From: Pseudomonas marginalis | Lineage (GTDB): Bacteria > Pseudomonadota > Gammaproteobacteria > Pseudomonadales > Pseudomonadaceae | Reading direction: 5' to 3' | Assembly: GCF_008692035.1 (NCBI RefSeq) | Contig: NZ_VTFG01000001.1 | Location: 3,349,501 to 3,413,500 of the forward strand | DNA: 64,000 bases | Part shown: piece after piece, positions 9,561 through 19,054 of the stretch | Layout: the number at the start of each line of letters is the position of its first letter | Position numbering within the stretch: the first letter of the stretch is position 1 | Translations under genes and position numbers: made by a program | The notes under the pieces: model-generated | Seen by the model: only the letters and a program-made list of their open reading frames with translations | Database searches by the model: none | Told to the model about the DNA's origin: nothing

Positions 9561-10244
9561 ATGCCCAGTTCTTCGCCCCAACTCCCCGCCAGCGCCCTGC
9601 CCGACAGCTTCTTCGACCGTGACGCGCAAATACTCGCGCGAGATTTGCTTGGAAAAGTCATCCGCCATCGCGTCGGCGATAGCTGGCTTTCGGCGCGAAT
9701 TATTGAAACCGAAGCCTATTACGTGGCCGAAAAAGGCAGCCACGCCTCACTCGGCTACACAGAAAAGCGTAAGGCTTTGTTTCTGGATGGCGGGCATATC
9801 TATATGTACTACGCCCGTGGCGGCGATTCGCTGAACTTCAGCGCGCAGGGGCCGGGCAATGCCGTGCTGATCAAATCGGCCTATCCCTGGGTCGATGAAA
9901 CCTCCGGACCCGCCAGCCTGGCGCAGATGCTGCTGAACAACCCGAATGCCGACGGCAGCCCGCGCTCGTCGCAAAAGCTGTGTGCCGGCCAGACGTTGCT
10001 GTGCAAGGCGCTGGGCCTGAAGGTGCCGATGTGGGATGCCAAGCGCTTTGATCAAGAATTGCTCTATGTGGAAGACGTCGGCCAGACACCGACACAGATC
10101 ATCCAGACCACCCGCCTGGGCATCCCCAGCGGCCGTGACGAGCACTTGATGTACCGCTTCGTCGATGCCGGCTATGCGCCCTACTGCACGCGGAACCCGC
10201 TGCGCCGGGGCCAGGTCGAAGGCCGCGACTATTTCCTGATTTGA
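9561..10244 (+). CDS. DNA-3-methyladenine glycosylase (AAG/MPG family)
   Basis: A base-excision repair enzyme of the alkyl-adenine glycosylase type, removing 3-methyladenine, hypoxanthine and related bases. Residues expected for the family are seen: ARDLLGKVIRH at the start of the domain, the ARIIETEAYY active-site strand containing the catalytic Glu, a GGHIYMYYARGGDSLNF-type strand, and an Arg-rich C-terminus (RNPLRRGQVEGRDYF). The 227 residues cover the whole domain. It is followed after 25 bases by the DedA-PAP2 gene, so they may share a transcript. No clear promoter motif was identified in the 175-base divergent region. Confidence 0.88.
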   Translation: MPSSSPQLPASALPDSFFDRDAQILARDLLGKVIRHRVGDSWLSARIIETEAYYVAEKGSHASLGYTEKRKALFLDGGHIYMYYARGGDSLNFSAQGPGNAVLIKSAYPWVDETSGPASLAQMLLNNPNADGSPRSSQKLCAGQTLLCKALGLKVPMWDAKRFDQELLYVEDVGQTPTQIIQTTRLGIPSGRDEHLMYRFVDAGYAPYCTRNPLRRGQVEGRDYFLI

Positions 10245-10269
10245 ATCTGTGGCGATGGAGTAACGATTT

Positions 10270-11586
10270 ATGGGCCAATGGCTCGATGGCATTACCGGCT
10301 GGCTGACCCTCAACCCGCAATGGCTGGCGGCGGCGGTATTTATCGTCGCGTGCGTGGAATGCCTGGCCATTGCCGGGCTGATCGTGCCGGGCACGGTACT
10401 GCTGTTTGCCATTGCGGCAATGGCTGGCAGCGGCGCCTTGTCCCTGAGTGAAACCCTGCTGCTGGGGTTCCTGGGAGGCTTGTTGGGCGACGGGGTTTCC
10501 TACTTCCTCGGCCGACACTTCCATCAGAACATCCGCCGCCTGCCCGGCCTGCGCCACCACCCGGAATGGATGAACGGCGCGGAAACCTACTTTCACAAAT
10601 ACGGCATCGCCAGTCTGCTGGTGGGACGTTTCATCGGGCCATTGCGGCCGATGCTGCCGATGGTGGCCGGGATGTGCGACATGCCGTTCCCGCGTTTCGC
10701 CCTGGTCAGCCTGCTGGCGGCAGCCGGTTGGTCGGTCGCCTACCTGCTGCCGGGCTGGGCAACCGGCGCTGCGTTCCGCCTGCCATTGCCGGAAGGGTTC
10801 TGGCCTGAGGCGGGGGTTGTTACAGCCTGCCTGGCAGCCATGCTGGGACTGAGCCTGCACACCAGCGTTCGCGGCCATCGTCGCGCGACCTTGTGGATAG
10901 GGTGCGCCAGCCTGACATTATTGATCGCTCTGTTTATCGGCTATACCCACCTGGATGACTTTGACCAGGGCCTGAGCGCGCTGGTACAGGAACATCGCAG
11001 CCCCTGGCTGGACCAGACCATGGTGATGGTGACCCAATTGGGTGAGTTCAAGAAAATGTTCTTCGCCAGCGCCGTATTCACCGCGCTGCTGCTACTGGCG
11101 CGGCAATGGCGTCATGCCGTGTTTGTCGGTGCAACACTGGCCGGGGCGGCGGTGATCAATACCGGGACCAAACTGTTTTTCGCCCGCGGCCGCCCGGAAA
11201 TCCTCACCGACCCATTGACCAGCTTCAGCATGCCCAGCGGCCACGCCTCCGGTGCGTTTGCGTTTTTCCTGGCGTTGGCAGTGCTGGCCGGTCGCGGACA
11301 ACCCACGCGCCTGCGCCTGACCTGGATGTTGCTGGGCTGTATTCCTGCGGCCTTCATCGCGCTGTCACGGGTCTACCTTGGCGCCCATTGGCCCACCGAC
11401 ATCCTGGCTGGCACACTGCTGGCAATGACCGTGTGTGCATTCAGCCTCACCGTCTGCCAGTACCGAAGCCCTTTGCCGCCGATGCCGCAGAAGGCCTGGT
11501 GGCTGGTATTACCCGCTGTGGTGGCGGTGCTCGGCTTCATTGCCTTTACCGGCACCCCACACGCGCTGCTCAGGTATGCCTACTGA
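10270..11586 (+). CDS. DedA-PAP2 fusion membrane protein
   Basis: A two-domain inner-membrane protein of 438 residues. The first ~200 residues are a DedA/SNARE-associated domain (PGTVLLF, FLGGLLGDGVSYFLGRHF, VGRFIGPLRPMLPMVAGMCDM). The C-terminal half is a PAP2 phosphatase with the three family motifs: KLFFARGRP, MPSGHASGAF and SRVYLGAHWPTDILAG. DedA proteins are linked to undecaprenyl-phosphate recycling and PAP2 enzymes dephosphorylate lipid pyrophosphates, so a joined carrier-lipid flippase/phosphatase role is inferred. Its 3' end overlaps a small convergent gene by seven bases. Confidence 0.9.
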   Translation: MGQWLDGITGWLTLNPQWLAAAVFIVACVECLAIAGLIVPGTVLLFAIAAMAGSGALSLSETLLLGFLGGLLGDGVSYFLGRHFHQNIRRLPGLRHHPEWMNGAETYFHKYGIASLLVGRFIGPLRPMLPMVAGMCDMPFPRFALVSLLAAAGWSVAYLLPGWATGAAFRLPLPEGFWPEAGVVTACLAAMLGLSLHTSVRGHRRATLWIGCASLTLLIALFIGYTHLDDFDQGLSALVQEHRSPWLDQTMVMVTQLGEFKKMFFASAVFTALLLLARQWRHAVFVGATLAGAAVINTGTKLFFARGRPEILTDPLTSFSMPSGHASGAFAFFLALAVLAGRGQPTRLRLTWMLLGCIPAAFIALSRVYLGAHWPTDILAGTLLAMTVCAFSLTVCQYRSPLPPMPQKAWWLVLPAVVAVLGFIAFTGTPHALLRYAY

Positions 11587-11795
11587 CCCTGGGTCGGGCC
11601 GAGCCAATGGATTGGCGCGGCGCGGCGTTCAACACAACGCTCACGTCGCTCCAGCATCATCTCATCGGCGATTTCTGCGGCGCGTTCAGCGATGTATTCC
11701 GGGCCCCGCTTGGCATCCAGCGGCAGCAGTTGCACGGCAATACTGACAAAAAAAACGTCCCAGGCCGCCTGTTCCGATGGCGCTAGCCGAATCAT
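11580..11795 (-). CDS. Small hypothetical protein (71 aa)
   Basis: Not recognised beyond being a small protein of a type seen in Pseudomonas. The product starts MIRLAPSEQAAWDVFFVSIA and ends HWLGPTQGQ. It is acidic in the middle (AAEIADEMMLERRERCVE), probably helical, with no signal peptide or clear membrane segment. The ATG at 11793-11795 has a GGGGGTG sequence four bases upstream, better than the more distal in-frame starts. It is convergent with, and overlaps, the end of the DedA-PAP2 gene. Codon use looks coding. Confidence 0.6.
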   Translation of the reverse strand: MIRLAPSEQAAWDVFFVSIAVQLLPLDAKRGPEYIAERAAEIADEMMLERRERCVERRAAPIHWLGPTQGQ

Positions 11796-11895
11796 GTTCA
11801 CCCCCAATCATTGTTGTGTGATCGGTGACTATTTCAGGCGACGCGCAGGGAACAACGAGGAAACCTCTGAAAACCGCGCAGGACAGATCCGAGGC

Positions 11896-12486
11896 TCAGG
11901 CAAACAATTCGCCCTGAAGCTCATCGAGCAGCATCTGGATCGCATCCAGCCGCTGCTGCGGGTCGTCGAGTTGCAGCAGGTCGATCTTGTCGGCCTCAGT
12001 GAACGGCAAGAGATAAGCCAGTTGATTGCCCAAGGCTTGCTGGCCATCGGCGTGAGTGTCCATGTCCAGCGACGCGACCATCGGGTGTTCGGCCAGGGCC
12101 TGGAGCAAGGCCAGCAGGTCGGCATCCTCTTCTTCCAGCGCCTGGTCCGGCAGTTCTTCCAGCCATTGCACCTCGGCCACCAGCAACTGGTCCTTCTGCA
12201 CACCGGCGTCTCGCACGCGGAAGCGCCGCCCACCTTCGACGCGAATCCCCAGCAGGCCGTTGTCCTGCTGCTTGAAGTCGCGAATCAACGCTTCGCAGCC
12301 GATCAAGGCATAGCCATCCGGAGCCATGCCCACCTCCTTGCCATCGAGGATGCACACCACGCCGAAGCTTTCGCCCTTTTTCATACAGCGGCTGATCATG
12401 TCCAGGTAGCGCGCCTCGAACAGTTGCAGGTCGAGGATGCAGCCAGGGAACAGCACGGTATTGAGGGGGAACAGCGCCAGACTCAT
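11896..12486 (-). CDS. LON substrate-binding domain protein (stand-alone)
   Basis: A 196-residue protein consisting of the N-terminal substrate-binding domain of Lon protease without the ATPase or peptidase parts. It shows the typical start LALFPLNTVLFPGCILDLQLFEARYLDMI, then FGVVCI and the GRRFRV strand. Its biochemical role is unknown. Such proteins are widespread in proteobacteria and may bind hydrophobic or unfolded segments. The gene lies just downstream of lrgAB on the same strand, with 21 bases between. Confidence 0.87.
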   Translation of the reverse strand: MSLALFPLNTVLFPGCILDLQLFEARYLDMISRCMKKGESFGVVCILDGKEVGMAPDGYALIGCEALIRDFKQQDNGLLGIRVEGGRRFRVRDAGVQKDQLLVAEVQWLEELPDQALEEEDADLLALLQALAEHPMVASLDMDTHADGQQALGNQLAYLLPFTEADKIDLLQLDDPQQRLDAIQMLLDELQGELFA

Positions 12487-12507
12487 AAAGGCTTCCTTAA
12501 ACCCGGT

Positions 12508-13224
12508 TTAAACAATCACTGACACGGCCAGCGGCAGGAACACCGCTGTGGCTACGCCCATCAGACTCATGGCCAGCGCCGCAAAGGCGCCACACTCTTC
12601 GCTTTCCTGCAGGGCCACCGAGGTGCCGACAGCGTGTGCGGTCATGCCCAGCGCCATGCCGCGCGCCTCGGGGCTGTGCACCCCAAGACGCGAGAGTAAC
12701 GCCGGGCCAACCATCGCGCCCACCACCCCGGTAATCAGCACAAACACCGCCGCCAAGGCTGCCACACCGCCGATCTGTTCGGCCACCAGCATGGCAATCG
12801 GCGAGGTCACCGACTTCGGCGCCATGGTCATCAACATCCTGTGTTCGGCGCCGAACCACCAGCCCAGCAGTACGCACAGGCCGGTGGCCAACACGCCGCC
12901 TATCACCAGCGTAGTAAAAATCGGCCAGAACAATTGCCGAATCCGCCGCAGGTTCAGATAGAGCGGCACCGCCAGGGCCACCGTCGCCGGGCCCAGCAGG
13001 ATCCCCATGATCTCCGTGCTCTTGCGGTACTCGGCGTAGCTCAGGCCGCACGTGAGCAACACGCCGATCACCAGCAGCATGGAGACCAGCACCGGTTGCA
13101 GGAAAATCCAGCGGGTTTTCTCGAAACCCGCCAGCACCAGCTGATAGGCGCCCAGGGTGATCCCGATACCGAACAGCGGGTGATGAATCACCGCCGTCCA
13201 TGCGCCGTGCCAGTCGAAGATCAT
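12508..13224 (-). CDS. lrgB: LrgB family membrane protein
   Basis: A polytopic membrane protein (about seven hydrophobic segments, 238 residues) of the LrgB/CidB/YohK family. These work with small LrgA/CidA holin-like partners in murein hydrolase control and, in some bacteria, in export of overflow metabolites. The signatures MAPKSVTSPIAMLVAEQIGG and MALGMTAHAVGTS are the conserved core. The ATG at 13222-13224 overlaps the TGA of the upstream lrgA gene, which fixes the start inside a longer open frame. Confidence 0.92.
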   Translation of the reverse strand: MIFDWHGAWTAVIHHPLFGIGITLGAYQLVLAGFEKTRWIFLQPVLVSMLLVIGVLLTCGLSYAEYRKSTEIMGILLGPATVALAVPLYLNLRRIRQLFWPIFTTLVIGGVLATGLCVLLGWWFGAEHRMLMTMAPKSVTSPIAMLVAEQIGGVAALAAVFVLITGVVGAMVGPALLSRLGVHSPEARGMALGMTAHAVGTSVALQESEECGAFAALAMSLMGVATAVFLPLAVSVIV

Positions 13225-13574
13225 TGATCCTGCTCCTTGCGCTTGACCATGCGTTCCATCAACAGCCCGACAAAGCCCATGGCGATCACCAGCGACAACA
13301 CCAGTGCACCGACGATGGCCCAGAAGTCGGCGGCAATATCCCTGGCATACACCATCACCCCCACCGCCGGCGGCACCAGCAGCAACGGCAAGTAGCGCAG
13401 CAGGCTGCTGGCCGCCAGGCTCAGGGGCTCGCCGACTTCGCCACGCCAGATCAGGAACCCGAGCATCAACAGCAGGCCGATGATCGGCCCCGGCAGTACC
13501 GGCAGCAGCAAATGATTGATCGCCGTGCCGATCAATTGAAACAGCACCAGCCATGTCAGACCGCGTAACAGCAT
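13221..13574 (-). CDS. lrgA: CidA/LrgA family holin-like protein
   Basis: A 117-residue protein with four hydrophobic segments and the family sequence LPVLPGPIIGLLLMLGFL. The conserved PPAVGVMVYARDI follows and a basic, charged C-terminus ends VKRKEQDQ. It resembles holins and is thought to act with LrgB in controlling lysis or metabolite export. It is translationally coupled to lrgB (four-base overlap) and divergent from the MaoC gene. Confidence 0.9.
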   Translation of the reverse strand: MLLRGLTWLVLFQLIGTAINHLLLPVLPGPIIGLLLMLGFLIWRGEVGEPLSLAASSLLRYLPLLLVPPAVGVMVYARDIAADFWAIVGALVLSLVIAMGFVGLLMERMVKRKEQDQ

Positions 13575-13739
13575 CCGTCCTCTCCCCCCTCAAGACCCGC
13601 CCGCATTATAAGCATGCCCGTCCTATGCTCCGGCATTCGCCAAAAGCATGGTGGGTTGACCGGGCTGGTTGGCCATGATGATCTACATTGGTTCTCTGTA
13701 CCCCATAACAAAAGCACCGATGAACCAAGGAGAGACGCA

Positions 13740-14195
13740 ATGCCCTATGTACCCGTAGCGCAGCTCAAAGATTATGTCGGCAAGGAACTGGGACGTTCCG
13801 AATGGCTCACCATCGACCAGGCACGTATCAACCTGTTCGCCGAGGCCACTGGCGATCATCAGTTCATCCACGTCGATCCGGTCAAGGCCGCGCAAACCCC
13901 GTTCGGCAGCACCATTGCCCACGGTTTCCTGTCGCTGTCGCTGATGCCCAAGTTGATGGAAGACATCCTGATCGTGCCCGAAGGCCTGAAGATGGCCGTC
14001 AACTATGGCCTGGACAGCGTGCGCTTTATCCAGCCGGTGAAAGTCAATTCCAAGGTGCGCCTGAACGTGACCCTCACCGACGTCACCGAGAAAAAGCCCG
14101 GCCAATGGCTGCTCAAGGCCACCGCCACCCTGGAAATCGATGGCCAGGAAAAACCCGCTTACGTCGCCGAGTCGTTGTCGCTCTACTTCGTGTAA
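13740..14195 (+). CDS. MaoC family (R)-specific enoyl-CoA hydratase-like protein
   Basis: A hot-dog-fold hydratase of 151 residues. The hydratase 2 motif is visible in FAEATGDHQFIHVDPVKA (catalytic Asp and His) and STIAHGFLSLSLMP. Members hydrate trans-2-enoyl-CoA to (R)-3-hydroxyacyl-CoA. The exact substrate here is not deducible. The ATG at 13740 is preceded by AAGGAGAG, so the longer upstream reading frame is not used. A hairpin with 12-bp perfect arms follows the stop. Confidence 0.9.
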   Translation: MPYVPVAQLKDYVGKELGRSEWLTIDQARINLFAEATGDHQFIHVDPVKAAQTPFGSTIAHGFLSLSLMPKLMEDILIVPEGLKMAVNYGLDSVRFIQPVKVNSKVRLNVTLTDVTEKKPGQWLLKATATLEIDGQEKPAYVAESLSLYFV

Positions 14196-14201
14196 GCCCA
14201 T

Positions 14202-14234
14202 CCCTGTGGCGAGCCACTGAAACTCGCCACAGGG
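14202..14234. terminator. 12-bp-arm inverted repeat after the MaoC gene
   Basis: CCCTGTGGCGAG at 14202-14213 is the exact inverse of CTCGCCACAGGG at 14223-14234, with a nine-base loop. It begins seven bases past the MaoC stop. No U-run follows, so it may be a REP-like element acting as a weak terminator or mRNA stabiliser. Confidence 0.6.
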
Positions 14235-14300
14235 TATGTAAATTTATGTATGAATCTCGCAGCTGCGGCATACTCGGCGCTCAATTATCCGGATCCCGCT

Positions 14301-16019
14301 ATGCGCCCACTCGCTCCCCTTGCCCTTGCCCTGTTGCTCACCGCTTGCGGAGACGGCGAATCGCTGTTGCCGCCCGATGCGCGCCTGCCCGATGGCGGTC
14401 GTTACCGGGGCGATGTGGTCAATGGTCTGCTGCAAGGCCAGGGCCGCGTGGATTATCCCAACGGCAGCTGGTACGCCGGGCAGTTCGACAAAGGCCAGTG
14501 GCACGGCCAGGGCGAATGGCATGGCAGCAACGGCGAAGTCTATAAAGGCCAGTTCCAGCAAGGCCTGTTCGATGGCCAGGGCAGCCTGACCACGGCCGGC
14601 AGCCACTATGTGGGCGGGTTCAAGAACGGTCGGCGCAACGGCGAAGGCACCCTCAAAGAAGGGCAGATGACCTATCGCGGCGAATTCAAGGACGACCAGT
14701 ATTCCGGCCTCGGCCGCCTGGAACTGGCGGATGGCAGCCAGTATCAGGGCCAGTTCGCCCACGGCAAGCCGAACGGTGAAGGCCAGCGCAATGACGACAG
14801 CGGCAACCAATTCAGCGGCCACTTCGTCGACGGCCAGCTGGAGGGCAACGGTACATTCAACAGCGCCGACGGCGACATCTATGTCGGCCAGTTCAAGCAG
14901 AACCAGCTCAACGGCAAGGGCCGTTATGAAAACGCCGATGGCGACGTGTGGATCGGCCAGTTCAAGGAAGGCGCACTCAGCGGCAAGGGCGAGTTGATCG
15001 GCGTCGACGGCAGCCACTACGTCGGCCAGTTCAGCGACTGGCGCTTTACCGGCGAAGGCCGCCTGAACCTGACCGACGGCAGCTTCTATATCGGCGGCTT
15101 CGACAGCGACAACTATCAAGGCCGCGGCACCCTGGTACTCACCGACGGCACGGTGCAGGCCGGTACCTGGGTCAATGGCATGCGCGTGCGTGATGCCGAC
15201 GGCAAGCTGTTGCCCGACCCGCTGGAAATCGGCGTACTGGCCCAGGGCCGCCTGCTGGACACCGCCCTCGCCGCCGTGCCCGCCTCCACCTCGGCCGTGG
15301 AGCTGTACACCCTGGCCGTGGCCGGCGACGGTAAACAAAGCGTGTTCCTGCGCGAAGCCGATTACGTCAGCAATATGCTCGCCACCCGCTTCGGCGCACG
15401 TGGGCAGATCCGCCTGGTCAACCACCGCGACCATATCGCCGACCGGCCGCTGGCCACCCGCGAAAGCCTGCGCCGGGCCGTGCAGACCCTGGCCGAGCGC
15501 ACCGGGCCGGAAGACCTGGTGTTTATCTACATGACCAGCCACGGCACCCACGAACACGAACTGGTGCTGGACCAACCGCGCATGGAACTGGCCGACCTGC
15601 CCGCCGATGAACTGGCCGCCGTGCTCGCGCCGCTGAAAAACCGCGACAAGATCGTGGTGATTTCAGCCTGCTACTCCGGCGGCTTCATCCCGGCGCTCAA
15701 AGACGAACGCACCCTGATCATGACCGCCTCGCGCGCCGACCGCGTGTCCTTCGGCTGTTCTGAAGAGGCCGACTTCACCTACTTCGGCGACGCCCTCTTC
15801 GCCCAAGCCTTCAACCAGACCGACGATCTGCAGCAAGCCTTCAAGCTGGCGCAGCTGCATGTGAGCGAACGCGAACAGGCTGACAACTTCGAAGCGTCCG
15901 AACCGCAGATCTGGGCCCCCAAAGGCGTGATCGCCCATTGGCAATTATTACGCAAGCAGCAGGCACGAAAGGCGCTGGAAAGCGTCTCAATGAATAGCAA
16001 GGAAGCCAAAGGCAACTAA
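14301..16019 (+). CDS. MORN-repeat lipoprotein with C13 (legumain-like) peptidase domain
   Basis: A 572-residue predicted lipoprotein: signal peptide and lipobox with Cys at residue 16 (LLLTACGDG). About 11 consecutive MORN repeats of roughly 23 residues follow at residues 32-300 (unit type YxGQFxxGxxxGxGxxxxxDG). The C-terminal domain (about residues 330-550) is caspase/legumain-like, with the His dyad in YMTSHGTHEHE and the Cys in VISACYSGGF. MORN repeats often bind membranes or proteins. The peptidase target is unknown. The frame is open 51 bases further upstream, but the ATG at 14301 gives a clean lipoprotein signal. Confidence 0.85.
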   Translation: MRPLAPLALALLLTACGDGESLLPPDARLPDGGRYRGDVVNGLLQGQGRVDYPNGSWYAGQFDKGQWHGQGEWHGSNGEVYKGQFQQGLFDGQGSLTTAGSHYVGGFKNGRRNGEGTLKEGQMTYRGEFKDDQYSGLGRLELADGSQYQGQFAHGKPNGEGQRNDDSGNQFSGHFVDGQLEGNGTFNSADGDIYVGQFKQNQLNGKGRYENADGDVWIGQFKEGALSGKGELIGVDGSHYVGQFSDWRFTGEGRLNLTDGSFYIGGFDSDNYQGRGTLVLTDGTVQAGTWVNGMRVRDADGKLLPDPLEIGVLAQGRLLDTALAAVPASTSAVELYTLAVAGDGKQSVFLREADYVSNMLATRFGARGQIRLVNHRDHIADRPLATRESLRRAVQTLAERTGPEDLVFIYMTSHGTHEHELVLDQPRMELADLPADELAAVLAPLKNRDKIVVISACYSGGFIPALKDERTLIMTASRADRVSFGCSEEADFTYFGDALFAQAFNQTDDLQQAFKLAQLHVSEREQADNFEASEPQIWAPKGVIAHWQLLRKQQARKALESVSMNSKEAKGN

Positions 16020-16049
16020 GCTGTAACGTGTAACAAGGGGGGAAACACC

Positions 16050-16691
16050 ATGTACCTGACACCTCAGCATATCCTGCTCGCTGGCGCCTCTGGCCTGACC
16101 GGCGAACACCTGCTCGACCGCCTGCTCAACGAACCCACCGTGACCCGCGTGCTGGCGCCCAGCCGCAAGCCACTGGCCGAGCATCCGCACCTGGAAAACC
16201 CGGTGGGCGACCCGGCGGTGTTCCTGCCGCAACTGAGCGGCCAGGTGGATATTGCCTTCTGCTGCCTGGGTACCACCATCAAGAAAGCCGGTTCGGAAGA
16301 AGCTTTTCGTGCCGTCGACCTGGATATGGTCGTAGCCTTTGCCAAGCGCGCGCGGGAGATGGGCGCGCGGCACCTGATCGTGATCAGTGCGATTGGCGCC
16401 GATCCGAAATCCTCGGTGTTCTACAACCGGGTCAAAGGGGAAATGGAACAGGCACTCAAGGCCCAGGACTGGCCGCAACTGACCATCGTGCGGCCTTCGT
16501 TGCTGCTGGGGGAACGGCTGGAGCCCCGCTTGGCCGAGCAACTGGCCGGGCCGCTGTCACGGTTGATTCCGGGGAAATACCACGGCATTGAAGTCTGCGA
16601 ACTGGCCCGGGCCATGTGGCGCCTGGCGCTGGAAGAGCAGGACGGGGTGCGGGTGGTGGAGTCGGATGAACTGCGCAAGCTCGGTAAGTAA
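16050..16691 (+). CDS. NAD(P)-binding Rossmann protein (TIP30/YwnB-like)
   Basis: An atypical short-chain dehydrogenase-like protein of 213 residues with the dinucleotide-binding [15 protein letters not shown] near the N-terminus and [21 protein letters not shown]. The Tyr-x3-Lys pair in [13 protein letters not shown] is the expected active-site type. Related proteins are annotated as NAD(P)H-binding oxidoreductases. The substrate cannot be stated. The start is preceded by AAGGGGGGAAA. It is convergent with the YceK-like lipoprotein gene. Confidence 0.82.
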   Translation: MYLTPQHILLAGASGLTGEHLLDRLLNEPTVTRVLAPSRKPLAEHPHLENPVGDPAVFLPQLSGQVDIAFCCLGTTIKKAGSEEAFRAVDLDMVVAFAKRAREMGARHLIVISAIGADPKSSVFYNRVKGEMEQALKAQDWPQLTIVRPSLLLGERLEPRLAEQLAGPLSRLIPGKYHGIEVCELARAMWRLALEEQDGVRVVESDELRKLGK

Positions 16692-16728
16692 CGCCTCCCA
16701 CATTAGTTTTGTGGTGCCCAGGTCAGCG

Positions 16729-17013
16729 CTAGAGCCCGCCCGTGGCGTTAAATCCCACACCGAGCACCGTCAACACCGACAGCGGCAATAAAAGCGTGTC
16801 GAGCAACGCGCTGGCCGGCAGGTCGACGCCGGGATAGCTGGGCGCCTCGGCACCGAAACGGTCCTTGGCACAGCAACCTCCGTTCATTGCATACAAATCC
16901 AATCGCGTGCCGGCATACACCACCGGCGCGCCGGGCTGCGCGGCGTCCAGGGTACGCGCGGTGGCGCAGCCGGCCAGTTGCAGCGCCAGTATCACCAACA
17001 GCGCCTTATTCAT
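16729..17013 (-). CDS. YceK/YidQ family small lipoprotein
   Basis: A 94-residue predicted lipoprotein with a signal peptide and lipobox (LALQLAGC, Cys about residue 16). The family pattern of a short extracytoplasmic segment (VYAGTRLDL) then a hydrophobic C-terminal hairpin ([21 protein letters not shown]) is present. The function of this family is unknown. The start overlaps the 3' end of ubiX by eight bases, so it is the last gene of the mpl-ubiX unit. Confidence 0.8.
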   Translation of the reverse strand: MNKALLVILALQLAGCATARTLDAAQPGAPVVYAGTRLDLYAMNGGCCAKDRFGAEAPSYPGVDLPASALLDTLLLPLSVLTVLGVGFNATGGL

Positions 17014-17635
17014 CGCTGCTCAAATGGTGTTCGCCCCAACGCGGCAGCATGTCCTGGGGGATATTCAACAGGTTGAGAATGCGCGCCACCACGAAATCCA
17101 CCAGGTCATCGATGGTCTGCGGCTGGTGATAGAAGCCGGGCGACGCCGGCAGGATGGTCACCCCCAGGTTCGACAGCTTGAGCATGTGCTCCAGATGAAT
17201 GCTCGAGTACGGCGCCTCACGCGGCATCAGGATCAACTGGCGGCGCTCCTTCAACGTCACGTCGGCGGCGCGTTCGATCAGGTTGTTGCAAGCGCCGGTG
17301 GCAATCGCCGATAGCGTACCGGTGGAGCACGGCACCACGACCATTGCCGCCGGCGCACCGGAGCCCGAAGCCACCGGCGACATCCAGTCTTCCTTGCCGT
17401 AGACCTTGATCTGCCCCGCCGCCGCACCGGTGTACTCGGTAAGGAAGGCTTGCATCATCTGCACCTTGGCTGGCAGCGCGACATCAGTCTCGGTGGCCAT
17501 CACCAACTGCGCGGCCTTGGAGATCAGAAAGTGCACCTCGCGGTCTTCACGCACCAGGCAATCGAGCAGGCGCAAGCCATAGGGCGCGCCGGATGCGCCG
17601 GTCATCGCCAGGGTGACGCGCTCCGGGCCACTCAT
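17006..17635 (-). CDS. ubiX: Flavin prenyltransferase UbiX
   Basis: Transfers a dimethylallyl group to FMN, making prenylated FMN, the cofactor of the UbiD decarboxylase in ubiquinone synthesis. The 209-residue product has the flavoprotein fold, with [17 protein letters not shown] at the N-terminus, [24 protein letters not shown] and [17 protein letters not shown], all diagnostic. The start overlaps the mpl stop (ATGA), so it is translationally coupled to mpl. Confidence 0.95.
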   Translation of the reverse strand: MSGPERVTLAMTGASGAPYGLRLLDCLVREDREVHFLISKAAQLVMATETDVALPAKVQMMQAFLTEYTGAAAGQIKVYGKEDWMSPVASGSGAPAAMVVVPCSTGTLSAIATGACNNLIERAADVTLKERRQLILMPREAPYSSIHLEHMLKLSNLGVTILPASPGFYHQPQTIDDLVDFVVARILNLLNIPQDMLPRWGEHHLSSDE

Positions 17636-18981
17636 TTCAGGGCCTCGGCCAGTTTGCCGTGCAAGCCGCCGAAGCCGCCGTTGCTCATCACCACCACATG
17701 GGTGCCAGGCTTGGCCTGGTGCTTGACGAACGCAATGATGCCCTCGATGGAATCACAGACTTTCGACGGCACCGTGCATTGCGCCGCAATCGCCGGCAGG
17801 TCCCAGCCGAGATTGGCCGGGGCATACCACACCACCTGGTCGGCATCGTTAACGCTTTCCGGCAGGCCGTCGCGGTGTGCGCCGAGCTTCATGGAGTTTG
17901 AACGCGGCTCGACAATCGCAATGATCGGGGCATCGCCAACACGTTTGCGCAGGCCGTCGAGGGTGGTAGCAATGGCCGTTGGGTGGTGGGCAAAGTCGTC
18001 GTAGATAGTAATCCCATTCACGTCGGCGACCTTTTCCATACGGCGCTTCACGCTCTTGAATGCGCTCAACGCAGCAATGCCCATGGACGGCACCACGCCC
18101 ACATGCCGCGCGGCCGCCAGGGTCACAAGGGCATTGGCGACGTTGTGCTGGCCAGTCATGTCCCACTCGACGATGCCTTGGGCCTCGCCTTCAAACAGCA
18201 CTTCAAACCGGGAACCGTCTTCACTGAGCAACTTGACCTGCCATTGCCCGCCCGCACCGGTGGTTTGCACCGGGGTCCAGCAGCCCATCTCGATCACGCG
18301 TTGCAAGGCCGGCTCGGTGGTCGGGTGGATGACCAGGCCTTCGCTCGGAATGGTGCGTACCAAATGGTGGAACTGCCGCTCGATGGCCGCCAGGTCGGGG
18401 AAGATGTCGGCGTGATCGAACTCAAGGTTGTTGAGGATCGCGGTGCGTGGACGGTAGTGGACGAACTTGGAGCGCTTGTCGAAGAACGCACTGTCGTACT
18501 CGTCGGCTTCGATCACGAAGAACGGCGTATCACCCAGGCGCGCCGACACCGAGAAGTTCTGCGGCACGCCGCCGATCAGGAAGCCCGGGCTCATGCCCGC
18601 GTGTTCCAGCACCCAGGCGAGCATGCTGCTGGTGGTGGTCTTGCCGTGGGTGCCGGCAACGGCCAATACCCAGCGACCTTGCAGCACATGGTCGGCCAGC
18701 CACTGTGGGCCGGACACGTAAGGCAAGCCTTTGTTGAGGACGTATTCGACCGCCGGATTGCCCCGGGACATGGCATTGCCGATCACCACCAGGTCCGGCA
18801 CCGGGTCGAATTGCGCCGGGTCGTAACCCTGGGTCAGCTCAATGCCCTGGGCCTCGAGTTGCGTGCTCATGGGTGGGTAAACATTGGCATCGGAGCCCGT
18901 TACGTGATGGCCCAGTTCTTTGGCCAGAACCGCCATCGAACCCATGAAGGTGCCGCAGATACCAAGAATATGAATGTGCAT
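17632..18981 (-). CDS. mpl: UDP-MurNAc:L-Ala-gamma-D-Glu-meso-DAP ligase (murein recycling)
   Basis: Reattaches the recycled tripeptide from old peptidoglycan to UDP-MurNAc, feeding it back into wall synthesis. The 449-residue protein has the Mur ligase architecture: an N-terminal Rossmann domain ([20 protein letters not shown]), the ATP-binding loop [13 protein letters not shown] and the C-terminal motif [14 protein letters not shown]. The ATG at 18979-18981 begins MHIHILG, so the slightly longer open frame is not needed. The cytoplasmic step complements the lytic enzymes encoded at the start of the window. Confidence 0.95.
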   Translation of the reverse strand: MHIHILGICGTFMGSMAVLAKELGHHVTGSDANVYPPMSTQLEAQGIELTQGYDPAQFDPVPDLVVIGNAMSRGNPAVEYVLNKGLPYVSGPQWLADHVLQGRWVLAVAGTHGKTTTSSMLAWVLEHAGMSPGFLIGGVPQNFSVSARLGDTPFFVIEADEYDSAFFDKRSKFVHYRPRTAILNNLEFDHADIFPDLAAIERQFHHLVRTIPSEGLVIHPTTEPALQRVIEMGCWTPVQTTGAGGQWQVKLLSEDGSRFEVLFEGEAQGIVEWDMTGQHNVANALVTLAAARHVGVVPSMGIAALSAFKSVKRRMEKVADVNGITIYDDFAHHPTAIATTLDGLRKRVGDAPIIAIVEPRSNSMKLGAHRDGLPESVNDADQVVWYAPANLGWDLPAIAAQCTVPSKVCDSIEGIIAFVKHQAKPGTHVVVMSNGGFGGLHGKLAEALK

Positions 18982-19054
18982 AGTCGACCTCGTAAACATC
19001 GAGGCAGGTTAGCGCAGGGGGGCGAAAATCGCACTCTTTAGCTGTAGGACCGAT

